From an uncultured Sphingorhabdus sp. (GTDB taxonomy: Bacteria; Pseudomonadota; Alphaproteobacteria; Sphingomonadales; Sphingomonadaceae), in assembly GCA_937873665.1 (NCBI GenBank), contig CALMYW010000345.1, positions 1-29,296 of the forward strand: a stretch of DNA of 29,296 nt. The letters are read 5' to 3'. The notes below the pieces were generated by a model, which saw only the letters and a list, made by a program, of their open reading frames with translations, was not told the DNA's origin and made no database searches. The first letter of the stretch is position 1; each line of letters starts with the position of its first letter. Positions 1-7,569 of the stretch are shown piece after piece. The position numbers were made by a program, and so were the translations under genes.

Positions 1-2
1 AT

Positions 3-50
3 CTCCATCGCCGCAACATGCTGCTACTGGTTGTGATCAATGAGTCCTGA
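3..50 (+). CDS. possible 3' end of an upstream gene
   Basis: One frame is open from the window edge to a TGA at 48-50 and gives a short Arg-then-hydrophobic tail (HRRNMLLLVVINES). The next gene starts 47 bases downstream on the same strand, so this may be the end of the preceding gene of the same operon. Sixteen codons are too few to recognise a family or to exclude chance. Confidence 0.15.
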   Translation, partial: LHRRNMLLLVVINES

Positions 51-97
51 GCCTATATTGGGCTGAGTAAATCCGGGCAGGAGATAATCACGCGTTT

Positions 98-1606
98 ATG
101 CAATACTTGTATCGATTTTCAGGACGCGCATGCGATCAAGAACGCAAGCCCGGTGCGAAGAAGCGCTGGCTACAGCTCTTTTCTCCAGCTTTCCTCGCTC
201 TGGCGGCACTGTTGATTCTGGTGTTTGCGACCGGTGGGGCTTCGCGGTCGGATGTGGATTCGCTGTTGGTGCTGAGGCCAGTTGCAACTGGCATAGCGTT
301 TCTTGGTTTGTTCTGGATGAGGGCCGAACACTGGCGCGCCAACTGGTTCTTGTTGGGCTGGACCGGCGCCGTTGTATTGCTCACATTCGCGCAGCTTGTG
401 CCGCTGCCGCCAAAAGTCTGGCAGGCTTTGCCGGATCGGAACTTGATTGCCCAGATCGATCAGACCGTGGGGCTGGGTGATATCTGGCGTCCCTTGACGA
501 TGACGCCGGGGGCCACGCGCAACGCCTTTTGGAGCCTGATGCCGCCGCTGGCCTGTCTGGTGTTGGCCGTGCAACTTGATCGCCGAGAGCTTAGACAGCT
601 CATGGGGCTGGTGATCGTGCTGGGCTTCGTCAGCGCGTTCCTCGCTATGCTGCAACTCTTGGGCGACCCGCGCGGGCCACTATATCTCTATGATTTCACC
701 AACAATGGCGCAGCCGTAGGCCTGTTCGCCAACCGCAATCACCAGGCTCTGCTGCTTGCAGCTCTGTTGCCAATGCTGACGGCATGGGCATTCGATGAAC
801 AATTCCGCTCTGATGGCAGTCGTCTAAAAAGCTGGACTATACGGCGGGTTGCAGCTTTGAGTGCTGCAGGGTTCGTTATTCCGCTCGTTCTCATCACTGG
901 TTCCCGCGCGGGGTTGGCCCTAGGACTGGTCGCGCTCGGCGTAGCTGGAGCATTCACCTTACATTCGCTGCGTCGAAGCAAGTTAAATCCGATAACTGAC
1001 CTTGGCGGATGGGCACGCTCAACCAGTCAAGAAAAGCATCGCCGCGTTTCCCGACTTATGGGTGGCTTACTGCTGATAGTCAGCGCGCCAACTTTAATCG
1101 CAATAACTGTAACGCTAAACCGAGACCTAGCGATTGACAGGCTGCTCGAACAGGACATCGCCGAAGATGCACGGACCAAAATTTTGCCGACCGTGATCGA
1201 GAAAACGCAGCTTTATCTCCCCTGGGGCAGCGGCATGGGTAGTTTTGAGCAAGTGTTCCAAGTGCATGAGCCGGATGCGCTGCTCGCGCCGACTTACATG
1301 AATCATGCACACAATGATTGGCTGGAGCTCGTGCAAACCGGCGGAATTCCAGCATTGGCACTCCTCGCTACTGGACTGGCCTGGGCCTTCAGCCTGCTGT
1401 GGCGCTTTGGCTGGTCATATTCGGTGCCCCATGATGCCAGGCGCCTTGGTCAGGTGGGGGCTAGCTTTCTCGTTCTTGCCGGGCTTGGGTCGATCGGTGA
1501 TTATCCTTTGCGGGTACCGTCATTGGCGTGCTTGCTGGTGCTGGCCATGACCTGGATCGGCCAGTTGTCCGATCCAGGTTGGACCAATCAACAGGTTCAG
1601 CGTTGA
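98..1606 (+). CDS. O-antigen ligase / polymerase-like membrane protein (Wzy_C family)
   Basis: A 502-residue inner-membrane protein with about ten or more hydrophobic segments, the first at roughly residues 29-47. It shows two features of the O-antigen ligase/polymerase family (PF04932): an F-A-N-R-N-H-Q motif near residue 209 just before a membrane segment, and the periplasmic-loop motif H-N-D-W-L-E-L-V-Q-T-G-G near residue 405. Family members polymerise lipid-linked repeat units or transfer polymer to an acceptor at the periplasmic face. It lies directly upstream of the Wza- and Wzc-type genes, so a role in polymerising the same glycan is likely, but sequence alone cannot separate polymerase from ligase. 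A GGCAGGAG stretch lies about 14 bases before the ATG, rather far for a ribosome binding site, so the start is not certain. A second, unrelated-looking polymerase candidate lies at 17518-18891. Confidence 0.85.
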   Translation: MQYLYRFSGRACDQERKPGAKKRWLQLFSPAFLALAALLILVFATGGASRSDVDSLLVLRPVATGIAFLGLFWMRAEHWRANWFLLGWTGAVVLLTFAQLVPLPPKVWQALPDRNLIAQIDQTVGLGDIWRPLTMTPGATRNAFWSLMPPLACLVLAVQLDRRELRQLMGLVIVLGFVSAFLAMLQLLGDPRGPLYLYDFTNNGAAVGLFANRNHQALLLAALLPMLTAWAFDEQFRSDGSRLKSWTIRRVAALSAAGFVIPLVLITGSRAGLALGLVALGVAGAFTLHSLRRSKLNPITDLGGWARSTSQEKHRRVSRLMGGLLLIVSAPTLIAITVTLNRDLAIDRLLEQDIAEDARTKILPTVIEKTQLYLPWGSGMGSFEQVFQVHEPDALLAPTYMNHAHNDWLELVQTGGIPALALLATGLAWAFSLLWRFGWSYSVPHDARRLGQVGASFLVLAGLGSIGDYPLRVPSLACLLVLAMTWIGQLSDPGWTNQQVQR

Positions 1607-1676
1607 CCCGCCGGTCGATCAGGGGCTAAGACCTACTGTGGACGCAGTTACACTTGCAGAATAGGCGAGGAACACT

Positions 1677-2405
1677 ATGAAATTGAAGCAATTCGTCGGC
1701 TCCTTGTGCTTGGCTGCACTGCTCTCGGGCTGTGCGAGTACAGTGGAGTTCGGTGGTGACCCCAAGCTCACTGCGCTTGATGCGAGTGAGCCCCCCCCCC
1801 CCCAGCGCACAGACCTGACTGGCGGGACACAGCCTTATTTTGTGGGGCCTTATGATAAGCTGATTATCGATGTTTATGCCATCCAAGATTTGGCTGCCCG
1901 CGAAATCCAGGTCGATGCGAGCGGCCGAATGTCCTTCCCACTGGCCGGGGTACTTGACGTCTCAGGAAAGACCCCGGCCGAGATCGAACAGGAACTCGCC
2001 GTGCGGCTGCGCCAAGCCTACGTACGGAATCCGCAAGTGACCGTAAACCTCAAGGAAACGGTGAGTCGAGTGGTGACCGTTGAGGGGCAAGTGCGCAAGC
2101 CAGGACTTTATCCCGTGGTGGGACGCATGACCTTGATGCGGGCAATCGCGCGTGCTGAAGGCACGGACGAGTTTTCTAATCTCGACTATGTGGTGATCTT
2201 CCGGACTGTCGAAGGTCAGAGATATGCGGCTCTTTATAGCCTCGATGCGATCCGGCACGGCGCGTACGGAGATCCGGATATCTATGCCAATGACGTGGTG
2301 ATGGTCGGGGACTCTCGTTCGCGGCGCCTGTTCAAGGACGCGCTGGCAGTGATGCCTGCACTGTTGACGCCGCTTATCATCGGCATTGATCGCCTGACTC
2401 AATAA
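1677..2405 (+). CDS. wza: polysaccharide export lipoprotein, Wza type (short form)
   Basis: A 242-residue outer-membrane export protein. The N-terminus is a lipoprotein signal with lipobox L-L-S-G-C, so Cys19 should be the lipidated residue. A Poly_export domain follows (about residues 52-130, beginning near Q-P-Y-F-V-G-P-Y-D-K-L), then an SLBB-type domain (about 130-185, V-E-G-Q-V-R-K-P-G-L-Y-P). It is much shorter than E. coli Wza (about 380 residues), as is common for alphaproteobacterial homologues. Wza-type proteins form the outer-membrane channel that works with Wzc. A GAGGAA sequence five bases before the ATG supports the start. Residues 39-42 are four prolines encoded by a run of 13 C, where a one-base slip would truncate the protein. 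The Wzc-type gene follows after 27 bases. Confidence 0.9.
   Translation: MKLKQFVGSLCLAALLSGCASTVEFGGDPKLTALDASEPPPPQRTDLTGGTQPYFVGPYDKLIIDVYAIQDLAAREIQVDASGRMSFPLAGVLDVSGKTPAEIEQELAVRLRQAYVRNPQVTVNLKETVSRVVTVEGQVRKPGLYPVVGRMTLMRAIARAEGTDEFSNLDYVVIFRTVEGQRYAALYSLDAIRHGAYGDPDIYANDVVMVGDSRSRRLFKDALAVMPALLTPLIIGIDRLTQ
1791..1803. repeat. homopolymer tract of 13 C inside the wza-type gene
   Basis: Thirteen consecutive C residues encode Pro39-Pro42 and the first base of Gln43. With 12 C the frame would end at the TGA at 1816-1818; with 14 C it would end at the TGA at 1853-1855. The tract therefore sits where slippage would switch the export protein off, after the lipobox and before the export domain. 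Confidence 0.95.
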
Positions 2406-2432
2406 TTGACTTGTAGGAACTGAAGCGAACCG

Positions 2433-4676
2433 ATGACAAATTCCAATCAATCTCTTGAGCGTGCTCCGAAGGGTGAGCTTACGGCATTCACTTCGGATGA
2501 AGTCGCGCCAAGCGAGGAGAGTTTTTCTCTATCACCACTCTTGCTACAATATTGGCAGGCCGCCCTGCGCTGGCGATATGTCATCGCCGGGATCATTGCT
2601 GCCTGCGTTGCAATCGGGATCATCGCAACGCTGCTGACCGCGCCGCTGTTTACGGCTCGAGCGCAGATTGAGGTTAGCCGCGAACAGAAAAATGTAACAA
2701 ATGTCCAGGGCCTGGAAACGAGGAACGAAGTTCATGACATCGAATTCTACGCGACCCAGTATGCGTTGCTCAAAGCGGAATCACTGGCTGAACGCGTTGC
2801 CCGAAAGCTCAAGCTCGCAGACGATGAAGCCTACTTCGAAGCCCACGGTGCTACTCCTGCAGCAATTGGAGGCAAGTCCTCAGGTACACAGCAGAAGATT
2901 GCGGCGACAGCTGCCAAGGCAAGGGAACGCCAAGTTATTGCCCTTCTGCTTCGCAATTTGGAGATTTCGCCAATCCGCGCTTCGCGGCTGATCGATATCA
3001 AGTACACTAGCCGTTCACCTGAGATGTCGGCGAGGATCGTCAATACTTGGGCGCAAGAGTTCATTGGTTCGACCATGGACCGAGGTTTTGCTTCCACGTC
3101 CGATGCACGCCGATTCCTTGAAGAACGCTTGGCACAGCTGCGCCAGAAGGTCGAGGAGTCCGAGCGCGAGGTTGTTGCCTATACGAGCGGCAACGGTATC
3201 GTGACGCTCGACACCGTTCGGGATAGAGATGGCCGGACGTTCACGCAGCGTACGCTGGCATCGGCAGATCTTGAAGGGCTTAGTCAGGCCCTGGTTTCTG
3301 CTCGGGCCGAGAGGATTTCGGCTGAAAGCCGAGTGCATGCCGGTGCGGCTGAGAACAGTCCGGAAGTGCTGAGCAATCCCGCGATTACCACACTGCGAGC
3401 ACAGCGCGCCGAGGCAGCAGCCGATTATGCCAAGCTGCTGGTGCAGTTTGAACCGGGTTATCCGGCAGCACGAGCGCTCAAGCAACAGATCGACTCGCTC
3501 GACTCCGCAATCACCCGGGAAAGCGGTCGCGTAGCGGGGAGCCGGCGTTTGGCTTTTGCGGAAGCAATTAGGAAAGAGCGGGACCTTGGAGCCAAAGTGG
3601 AAGGCCTAAAGGCTGAACTGGACCGGCAGCGTCAGGCTTCAATCCAACAGAATATATATCAGCGCGAAGCCGATACCAACCGCCAGCTATATGATGCTTT
3701 GCTCCAACGCTATAAGGAGATCGGAATCGCGGGGACTGTTGGCGCCAGCAATATTGCGATAGTTGATGCCGCCAAAGTCCCGACATTACCATCTGCACCC
3801 AACATGGTGCTGAACTTGGCTTTCGCTCTCCTTGCAGGATTTGGTCTTGCGGCGGCCATTGTATTCGGTCTCGAGCAGATCGATGAAGGGATCCGCAACC
3901 CTGAGGATGTACGCAATTTCCTGAAAATGCCGTTGCTGGGCAACGTGCCGCTGAGTGAATTGCCGCCGCTCAAGGAAATCGAGGATCCCAAGTCGCCTCT
4001 GTCGGATGCCTACTTCAGCATCAGGTCGACACTCGCGTTCACGACCAATCATGGGTTGCCGCGCTCGATAATGGTCACAAGCACGCAGCCCGGTGAAGGC
4101 AAGTCTACGACGTCCATTGCGCTTGCAGAGATCATTGGTCGGACTGGCAAGACGGTACTGCTAATCGACGGAGATTTGAGGTCGCCATCACTGCACCGTT
4201 ACCTGAGAATGAATAGCGATAGCGGTCTCAGCAACCTACTGGCCGGAGACGCCATCAATGCTAAAATTCAGGAAACTGGCAAGCGCGGCGTGTCGCTGAT
4301 CACCACTGGCCCGGTTCCGCCGAGCCCCGCTGAACTCCTCAGTAGTGACCGTTTCGCGGAACTGATCGCAACGTTTCTGGAGAGTTATGACCATGTTATA
4401 GTTGACGCCCCGCCAATTCTGGGGCTTGCGGATTCTCCGCTCATGGGGCGTGTCGTTGAGGGCGTAGTTTATGTTGCCGAAGCTGAACGTACGTCGCGGC
4501 GCAGCATCCGTTCGTCGCTACAGCGCCTGCGCGGGGTCGGTGCGCATGTGTTCGGGTTGATCGTAACGAAGATCGACTACACCAAGCATAGCTATGGCTA
4601 TGGCTATGGCTATGGCTATGGCTATGGTTACGGCTATCGCTACGGTGACGATAAGGCGGAAAAGGAAACAGGTTAG
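2433..4676 (+). CDS. wzc: Wzc-type polysaccharide co-polymerase and tyrosine autokinase
   Basis: A 747-residue inner-membrane protein that controls chain length and export with Wza. It has a Wzz-type N-terminal part with a first membrane segment at about residues 47-70, a long periplasmic coiled-coil region, a G-rich (GNVR-like) stretch near residue 420, and a second membrane segment at about 452-475. The cytoplasmic BY-kinase domain follows: Walker A S-T-Q-P-G-E-G-K-S-T at about 550-559, Walker A' L-L-I-D-G-D-L-R-S-P at about 576-585, and Walker B V-I-V-D-A-P-P near 654. The C-terminus is a tyrosine cluster (nine Tyr in a Tyr-Gly series), the usual autophosphorylation tail, here unusually regular. 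Kinase and co-polymerase are fused in one chain, as in E. coli Wzc. A gene for the partner phosphatase (Wzb) is not seen in this window. Confidence 0.93.
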   Translation: MTNSNQSLERAPKGELTAFTSDEVAPSEESFSLSPLLLQYWQAALRWRYVIAGIIAACVAIGIIATLLTAPLFTARAQIEVSREQKNVTNVQGLETRNEVHDIEFYATQYALLKAESLAERVARKLKLADDEAYFEAHGATPAAIGGKSSGTQQKIAATAAKARERQVIALLLRNLEISPIRASRLIDIKYTSRSPEMSARIVNTWAQEFIGSTMDRGFASTSDARRFLEERLAQLRQKVEESEREVVAYTSGNGIVTLDTVRDRDGRTFTQRTLASADLEGLSQALVSARAERISAESRVHAGAAENSPEVLSNPAITTLRAQRAEAAADYAKLLVQFEPGYPAARALKQQIDSLDSAITRESGRVAGSRRLAFAEAIRKERDLGAKVEGLKAELDRQRQASIQQNIYQREADTNRQLYDALLQRYKEIGIAGTVGASNIAIVDAAKVPTLPSAPNMVLNLAFALLAGFGLAAAIVFGLEQIDEGIRNPEDVRNFLKMPLLGNVPLSELPPLKEIEDPKSPLSDAYFSIRSTLAFTTNHGLPRSIMVTSTQPGEGKSTTSIALAEIIGRTGKTVLLIDGDLRSPSLHRYLRMNSDSGLSNLLAGDAINAKIQETGKRGVSLITTGPVPPSPAELLSSDRFAELIATFLESYDHVIVDAPPILGLADSPLMGRVVEGVVYVAEAERTSRRSIRSSLQRLRGVGAHVFGLIVTKIDYTKHSYGYGYGYGYGYGYGYRYGDDKAEKETG
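4590..4646 (+). repeat. hexamer tandem repeat encoding the Tyr-Gly tail of Wzc
   Basis: After a Ser codon there are five exact TATGGC units, then TATGGT, TACGGC, TATCGC and TACGGT. They encode Tyr-Gly seven times, then Tyr-Arg and Tyr-Gly. Each unit is two codons, so gain or loss of units keeps the frame and changes only the number of C-terminal tyrosines. Confidence 0.93.
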
Positions 4677-4731
4677 TCACCTATTCAAGAACGGCCTTGC
4701 CTTGAGTCTTTCTACTACGCATGCGTGAATT

Positions 4732-5907
4732 ATGCAGTTCAAGTCTATCACCATAGCCGTTTTGAGCTGCTTCATGATGGCGGCAGCGTGGAGTGATACA
4801 TCGTGGCGGCTGGGCATTGGGTCGGCCGTCTTCCCGCTTCCCCTCGTCACAGGGCCCGGTCCGTTCAAACTCGAACAGGCTGAGAGGGAAGCGCTGTTCA
4901 ACAGATCGCTTAGTCCAACAACGCAAGGCATGATTGATCACGGCGCAAGCCGGTCACTTGCTGTAGAGCCGCTGTCGGCTACTGCGCTTTGGGGATGGAG
5001 CGTAGGGCAGACCGATCACGTCTTCAACACCGGCCTGACACTCGCCGAACAAATTACGCGACGCGAACTGGGCGTAGAGATGGAATTGTTTCGGAACGGA
5101 GCAGAGCACGGGGATCTGGGCGCTAGCTTTAAGCATCTCGACCGGGCGCTGACTGTCTATCCGGAAGCGGCGCCGACGATGCTCGTTGGTCTGGCTCAGG
5201 CGCTTGAGGTCGAGCAAATCCGGACCTTGGTCGCGCCATACAGTTTGCGGCCGTGGTTCGGCGGGCTTATTCGTGAAGCGACTTCGAAGACGCCCAGTAG
5301 CCTAGCCATTGCCGTACTTCTTAAAGATGCGAAGGTGAAGGTTGCTCCGCTTCCACGAGGAACGCTCCCAGGGGTGCTCAGGCGCTTGGTGCAAGAGGGC
5401 GAAGGCTTTGAAGCTGGCCAGCTTGCTTTGCGACGGGATGCGCTAACTCAGAATAGTTTGGAGCAGTTTGGAATTGAGGCAGATACCTTGCATTCAGAGG
5501 CTAGGCCGCTGACTTGGCAATTTGCTACTTCTGGTGGCGTAAGCGGTGCCTTGGGGCAAGCGGGACAAGCCACGTTTGCCATCGAGCCGGGCCGCTCTGG
5601 AACATTGCTGGCTCGGGTAACGCTATACCGTAATGGGGACTACAACCTTACGCAGTCTTTATCTGCATCCGATCCGCGAATCTTGTTAATATGGGAACTA
5701 CGTTGTCTGGATGGTGCTGGTGAGCGATTGGTCTGGTCACAGAGCTTTCCCTTGCAGAATTCAATACGACGTCTTTCAGCGCAGGTGACGATCCCAGAAA
5801 GGTGTCCTGCTCAGCAATGGACGCTGAAAGGCTCCGCTAGCGATCTGCAGGTGACTGGCGAGATAGAGCTGGACCGGTTGGATCTTTCAGCTCGACTGGT
5901 CAAATAA
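4732..5907 (+). CDS. exported protein of unknown function, last gene of the export block
   Basis: A 391-residue protein I cannot assign to a named family. It has a Sec-type signal peptide (K-F-K-S-like basic start, hydrophobic core about residues 6-19, Ala-rich cleavage region about 17-21), so it is probably periplasmic. The middle (about 60-200) is helical and Leu/Ala-rich and looks like short helical repeats. The C-terminal third (about 255-391) has alternating hydrophobic residues typical of a beta domain, with two cysteines (in E-L-R-C-L-D and P-E-R-C-P) that could form a disulfide. It starts 55 bases after the wzc stop with no strong ribosome binding site. Its position suggests a role in export or assembly of the polymer. 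Function is unknown; that it is a real gene is well supported by length, signal peptide and context. Confidence 0.75.
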   Translation: MQFKSITIAVLSCFMMAAAWSDTSWRLGIGSAVFPLPLVTGPGPFKLEQAEREALFNRSLSPTTQGMIDHGASRSLAVEPLSATALWGWSVGQTDHVFNTGLTLAEQITRRELGVEMELFRNGAEHGDLGASFKHLDRALTVYPEAAPTMLVGLAQALEVEQIRTLVAPYSLRPWFGGLIREATSKTPSSLAIAVLLKDAKVKVAPLPRGTLPGVLRRLVQEGEGFEAGQLALRRDALTQNSLEQFGIEADTLHSEARPLTWQFATSGGVSGALGQAGQATFAIEPGRSGTLLARVTLYRNGDYNLTQSLSASDPRILLIWELRCLDGAGERLVWSQSFPLQNSIRRLSAQVTIPERCPAQQWTLKGSASDLQVTGEIELDRLDLSARLVK

Positions 5908-6211
5908 AGCGAAAATATTTTGCACGCCATTGCCGCTCATCATGTTGCATGACATGAAATATATTATACAATTATGAAAATAATTCAATGAAAAATTCAC
6001 TTATCTTTTTGAATCTAAACTATGAACATTTCGAATGCTGATCGTATTTTTTCACTGAGCGTGAATGTATATTGTATCGATTTGAATTGGAAGGTCGCCA
6101 AATTGAGCGAGAGCGTTTATTTGAAGATATTGTGCAGCTGAGCACCCGCATTAACCCCTCGCTTTGAAGGTCTTACTGTGATTCAGTGGCTTCGTTGGAC
6201 GGAGAGTTTCG
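5908..6211. other. AT-rich spacer with a possible gene remnant
   Basis: About 300 bases without an intact gene. The stretch 5941-6060 is only about a quarter G+C by hand count, in sharp contrast to the surrounding genes. One + frame from ATG 5988 to TGA 6165-6167 has 60 codons broken by a single TGA at 6039-6041; the part after the stop reads like protein (R-Q-I-E-R-E-R-L-F-E-D-I-V-Q-L) but matches nothing I know. Another frame holds a 39-codon ORF at 6022-6141. I see no convincing promoter pair. The right part (from about 6165) probably belongs to the IS5-family element that follows. Confidence 0.4.
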
Positions 6212-6872
6212 ATGCAGCCACGCAGCCTGTTTTCGCTGGCGGAGCACCTGGACCGGTTGAGCAAGGACGGGGATCCGCTGGAGGTTTTGGCGGGCACGGT
6301 CGAGTTCGAGCGTTTCCGGCCACTTTTGACCCGTGGGCTTGGTTGTAGCGACGGCACCAAAGGCGGCCGACCATCCTTCGATCCAGTGGCGATGTTCAAG
6401 GTTATGGTGGCTCAGGCGCAGCATAACCTGTCTGATGCGCGCATGGAGTTCATGATCCGGGACCGGTGAGCTGGATGCGCTTCTTCGGCTTTGATCTAGG
6501 CGGCTCGATGCCCGACAAGAACACCATACGCACTATCGTTACCGGCTCACCGAGAGGGGCACGCTTGAGGCGCTGATGCAGGCTTTCGAGCAGCAACTGC
6601 GTGAGGCTGGTTATCTCGCCATGGGTGGTCAGATTGTCGATGCCACCCTGGTCCCCGCGCCGAAGCAGCGCAACACCGATGACGAAAAGGCCGCCATCAA
6701 AGCGGGCAAGTCGGCCAGGCAGATATGGCGGAGCAAGCCGAACAAAGCGCACCAGAAGGATGTCGATGCGCGCTAGACGGTAGAGATAGGCGGCAAGATC
6801 CGTTATCGCCGAGACGGCACGCCGCTGCCGCAGATCGCCACGCCTGTGTTCGGCTACAAATCGCATATCAGC
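6212..6872 (+). pseudogene. IS5-family transposase, N-terminal part, decayed
   Basis: The ATG (GGAGAG six bases upstream) opens an IS5-type transposase N-terminus with the DUF772-like start (S-L-A-E-H-L-D-R-L, then K-G-G-R-P-S-F-D-P-V-A-M-F-K). Two one-base losses break it, near 6467 (after I-R-D-R) and near 6530 (after D-K-N-T-I-R); reading continues in the next frame each time. A TAG at 6774-6776 replaces a Trp codon before a stretch reading I-G-G-K-I-R-Y-R and then V-F-G-Y-K-S-H-I-S. The sequence stops matching at 6872, where an IS66-like end begins. The C-terminal catalytic part is missing, so it cannot be active. Confidence 0.85.
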
Positions 6873-7076
6873 GTAAGCGGGGTCAGCAGGTCGCCTTGCG
6901 CGGAGGCGCGTTGATGGGTTGATGGCCGTTCCTTTTGATGGGCGGCGCTGATGGCCGATAACGAGGGCGAACGGACGAGTAGTCATACGAGCACTCATAT
7001 GACTACTCGGATTGAGGTTGTTGGCCGGATGTCGGGTCGTCGGCGCTGGACGGTGGAGCAAAAGCTGGGGATTTTG
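6873..7076 (+). mobile_element. left end of an IS66-family element with start of tnpA
   Basis: The segment begins GTAAGCGG, which matches the usual terminal bases of IS66-family elements, and lies inside the IS5 transposase remnant. From ATG 6999 it encodes the start of an IS66 TnpA-type accessory protein (M-T-T-R-I-E-V, then S-G-R-R-R-W-T-V-E-Q-K-L). After about 26 codons it joins IS481 sequence at about 7076. Only the left end survives. The exact right breakpoint may be off by a few bases. Confidence 0.65.
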
Positions 7077-7511
7077 CCCGGTACGGACTTCGGCCATGTC
7101 GATGTGGAAGTAGCCGATGGGGTAGGAGCTGAACTTCCCACGTTTGGGTTTGTCGCCTCCGACTTCGGGCAGCCGGGATATGTCGTGGCGCTGCAAGCAG
7201 CGGTGCAGCGATGAGCGTGTCAGGTGCGGGATCGACGCTTGCAAGGCATAGAGACAGTCGTCCAGCGGCAACAGCGTGTGCTTGCGGAAGGCGACGATCA
7301 TTGCCTCTTCCTCGATGCTCAACACCGTCGAATGGGCGTCCTTGGGGCCAGGGCGGATGTCCACCGTACTCTACCGGCTGCGCCACTTGGCGACCGTCTT
7401 GGGGTTGATGCCGTGCCGCTTGGCGAGAACCCTCAGGCTCTCTTGACTATTTTGTATTGCTCGACGGACTGCCGCTGTCGTGCTGGCGAACCCGTGAAGA
7501 ACTTGGACCAT
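7077..7511 (-). pseudogene. truncated IS481-family transposase with in-frame stop
   Basis: The start and first 36 codons are identical to those of the copy at 28680-28787. After K-W-R-S-R there is a TAG, then S-T-V-D-I-R-P-G-P-K and the IS481 family core up to A-E-V-R-T. The C-terminal DDE residues after the first Asp region are missing, so the product would be inactive. Confidence 0.85.
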
Positions 7512-7569
7512 AGTGCATCCTTCCATTCTTGCATGGATATTGCACCATCAAACTCCGGGACCAAACATC
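7404..7569 (-). repeat. 166-bp inverted repeat, left arm (IS481 5' end)
   Basis: Base-by-base comparison shows that the reverse complement of 7404-7569 is identical over all 166 positions to 28622-28787. Both arms have their IS terminus facing the polysaccharide genes and their transposase reading outward. Confidence 0.97.

Larger units (their letters stand above)
7077..7569 (-). mobile_element. IS481-family element, 5' part (left copy)
   Basis: Read on the - strand, the element end (TGTTTGGTCCCGG, from 7567) is followed by a leader and an IS481-type transposase starting at ATG 7511. It retains about 145 codons: a helix-turn-helix N-terminus, the conserved H-T-L-L-P-L-D-D-C-L-Y-A-L-Q segment, and F-H-I-D-M-A-E-V at the start of the catalytic core. 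A TAG at 7371-7373 interrupts it. The rest of the catalytic domain is lost at the junction with the IS66 fragment (about 7076). The inner end lies at the stop codon of the glycosyltransferase gene. Confidence 0.85.

Noticed and set aside
5908..5925. Palindrome around AAAATATTTT just after the export block as a terminator
   Set aside because: There is no loop, no GC-rich stem and no following T-run.
6450..7364. 304-codon - strand open frame taken as one gene
   Set aside because: Only the first third is real IS481 sequence. The rest is antisense to IS66 and IS5 fragments, so it is a chimera created by the junctions.
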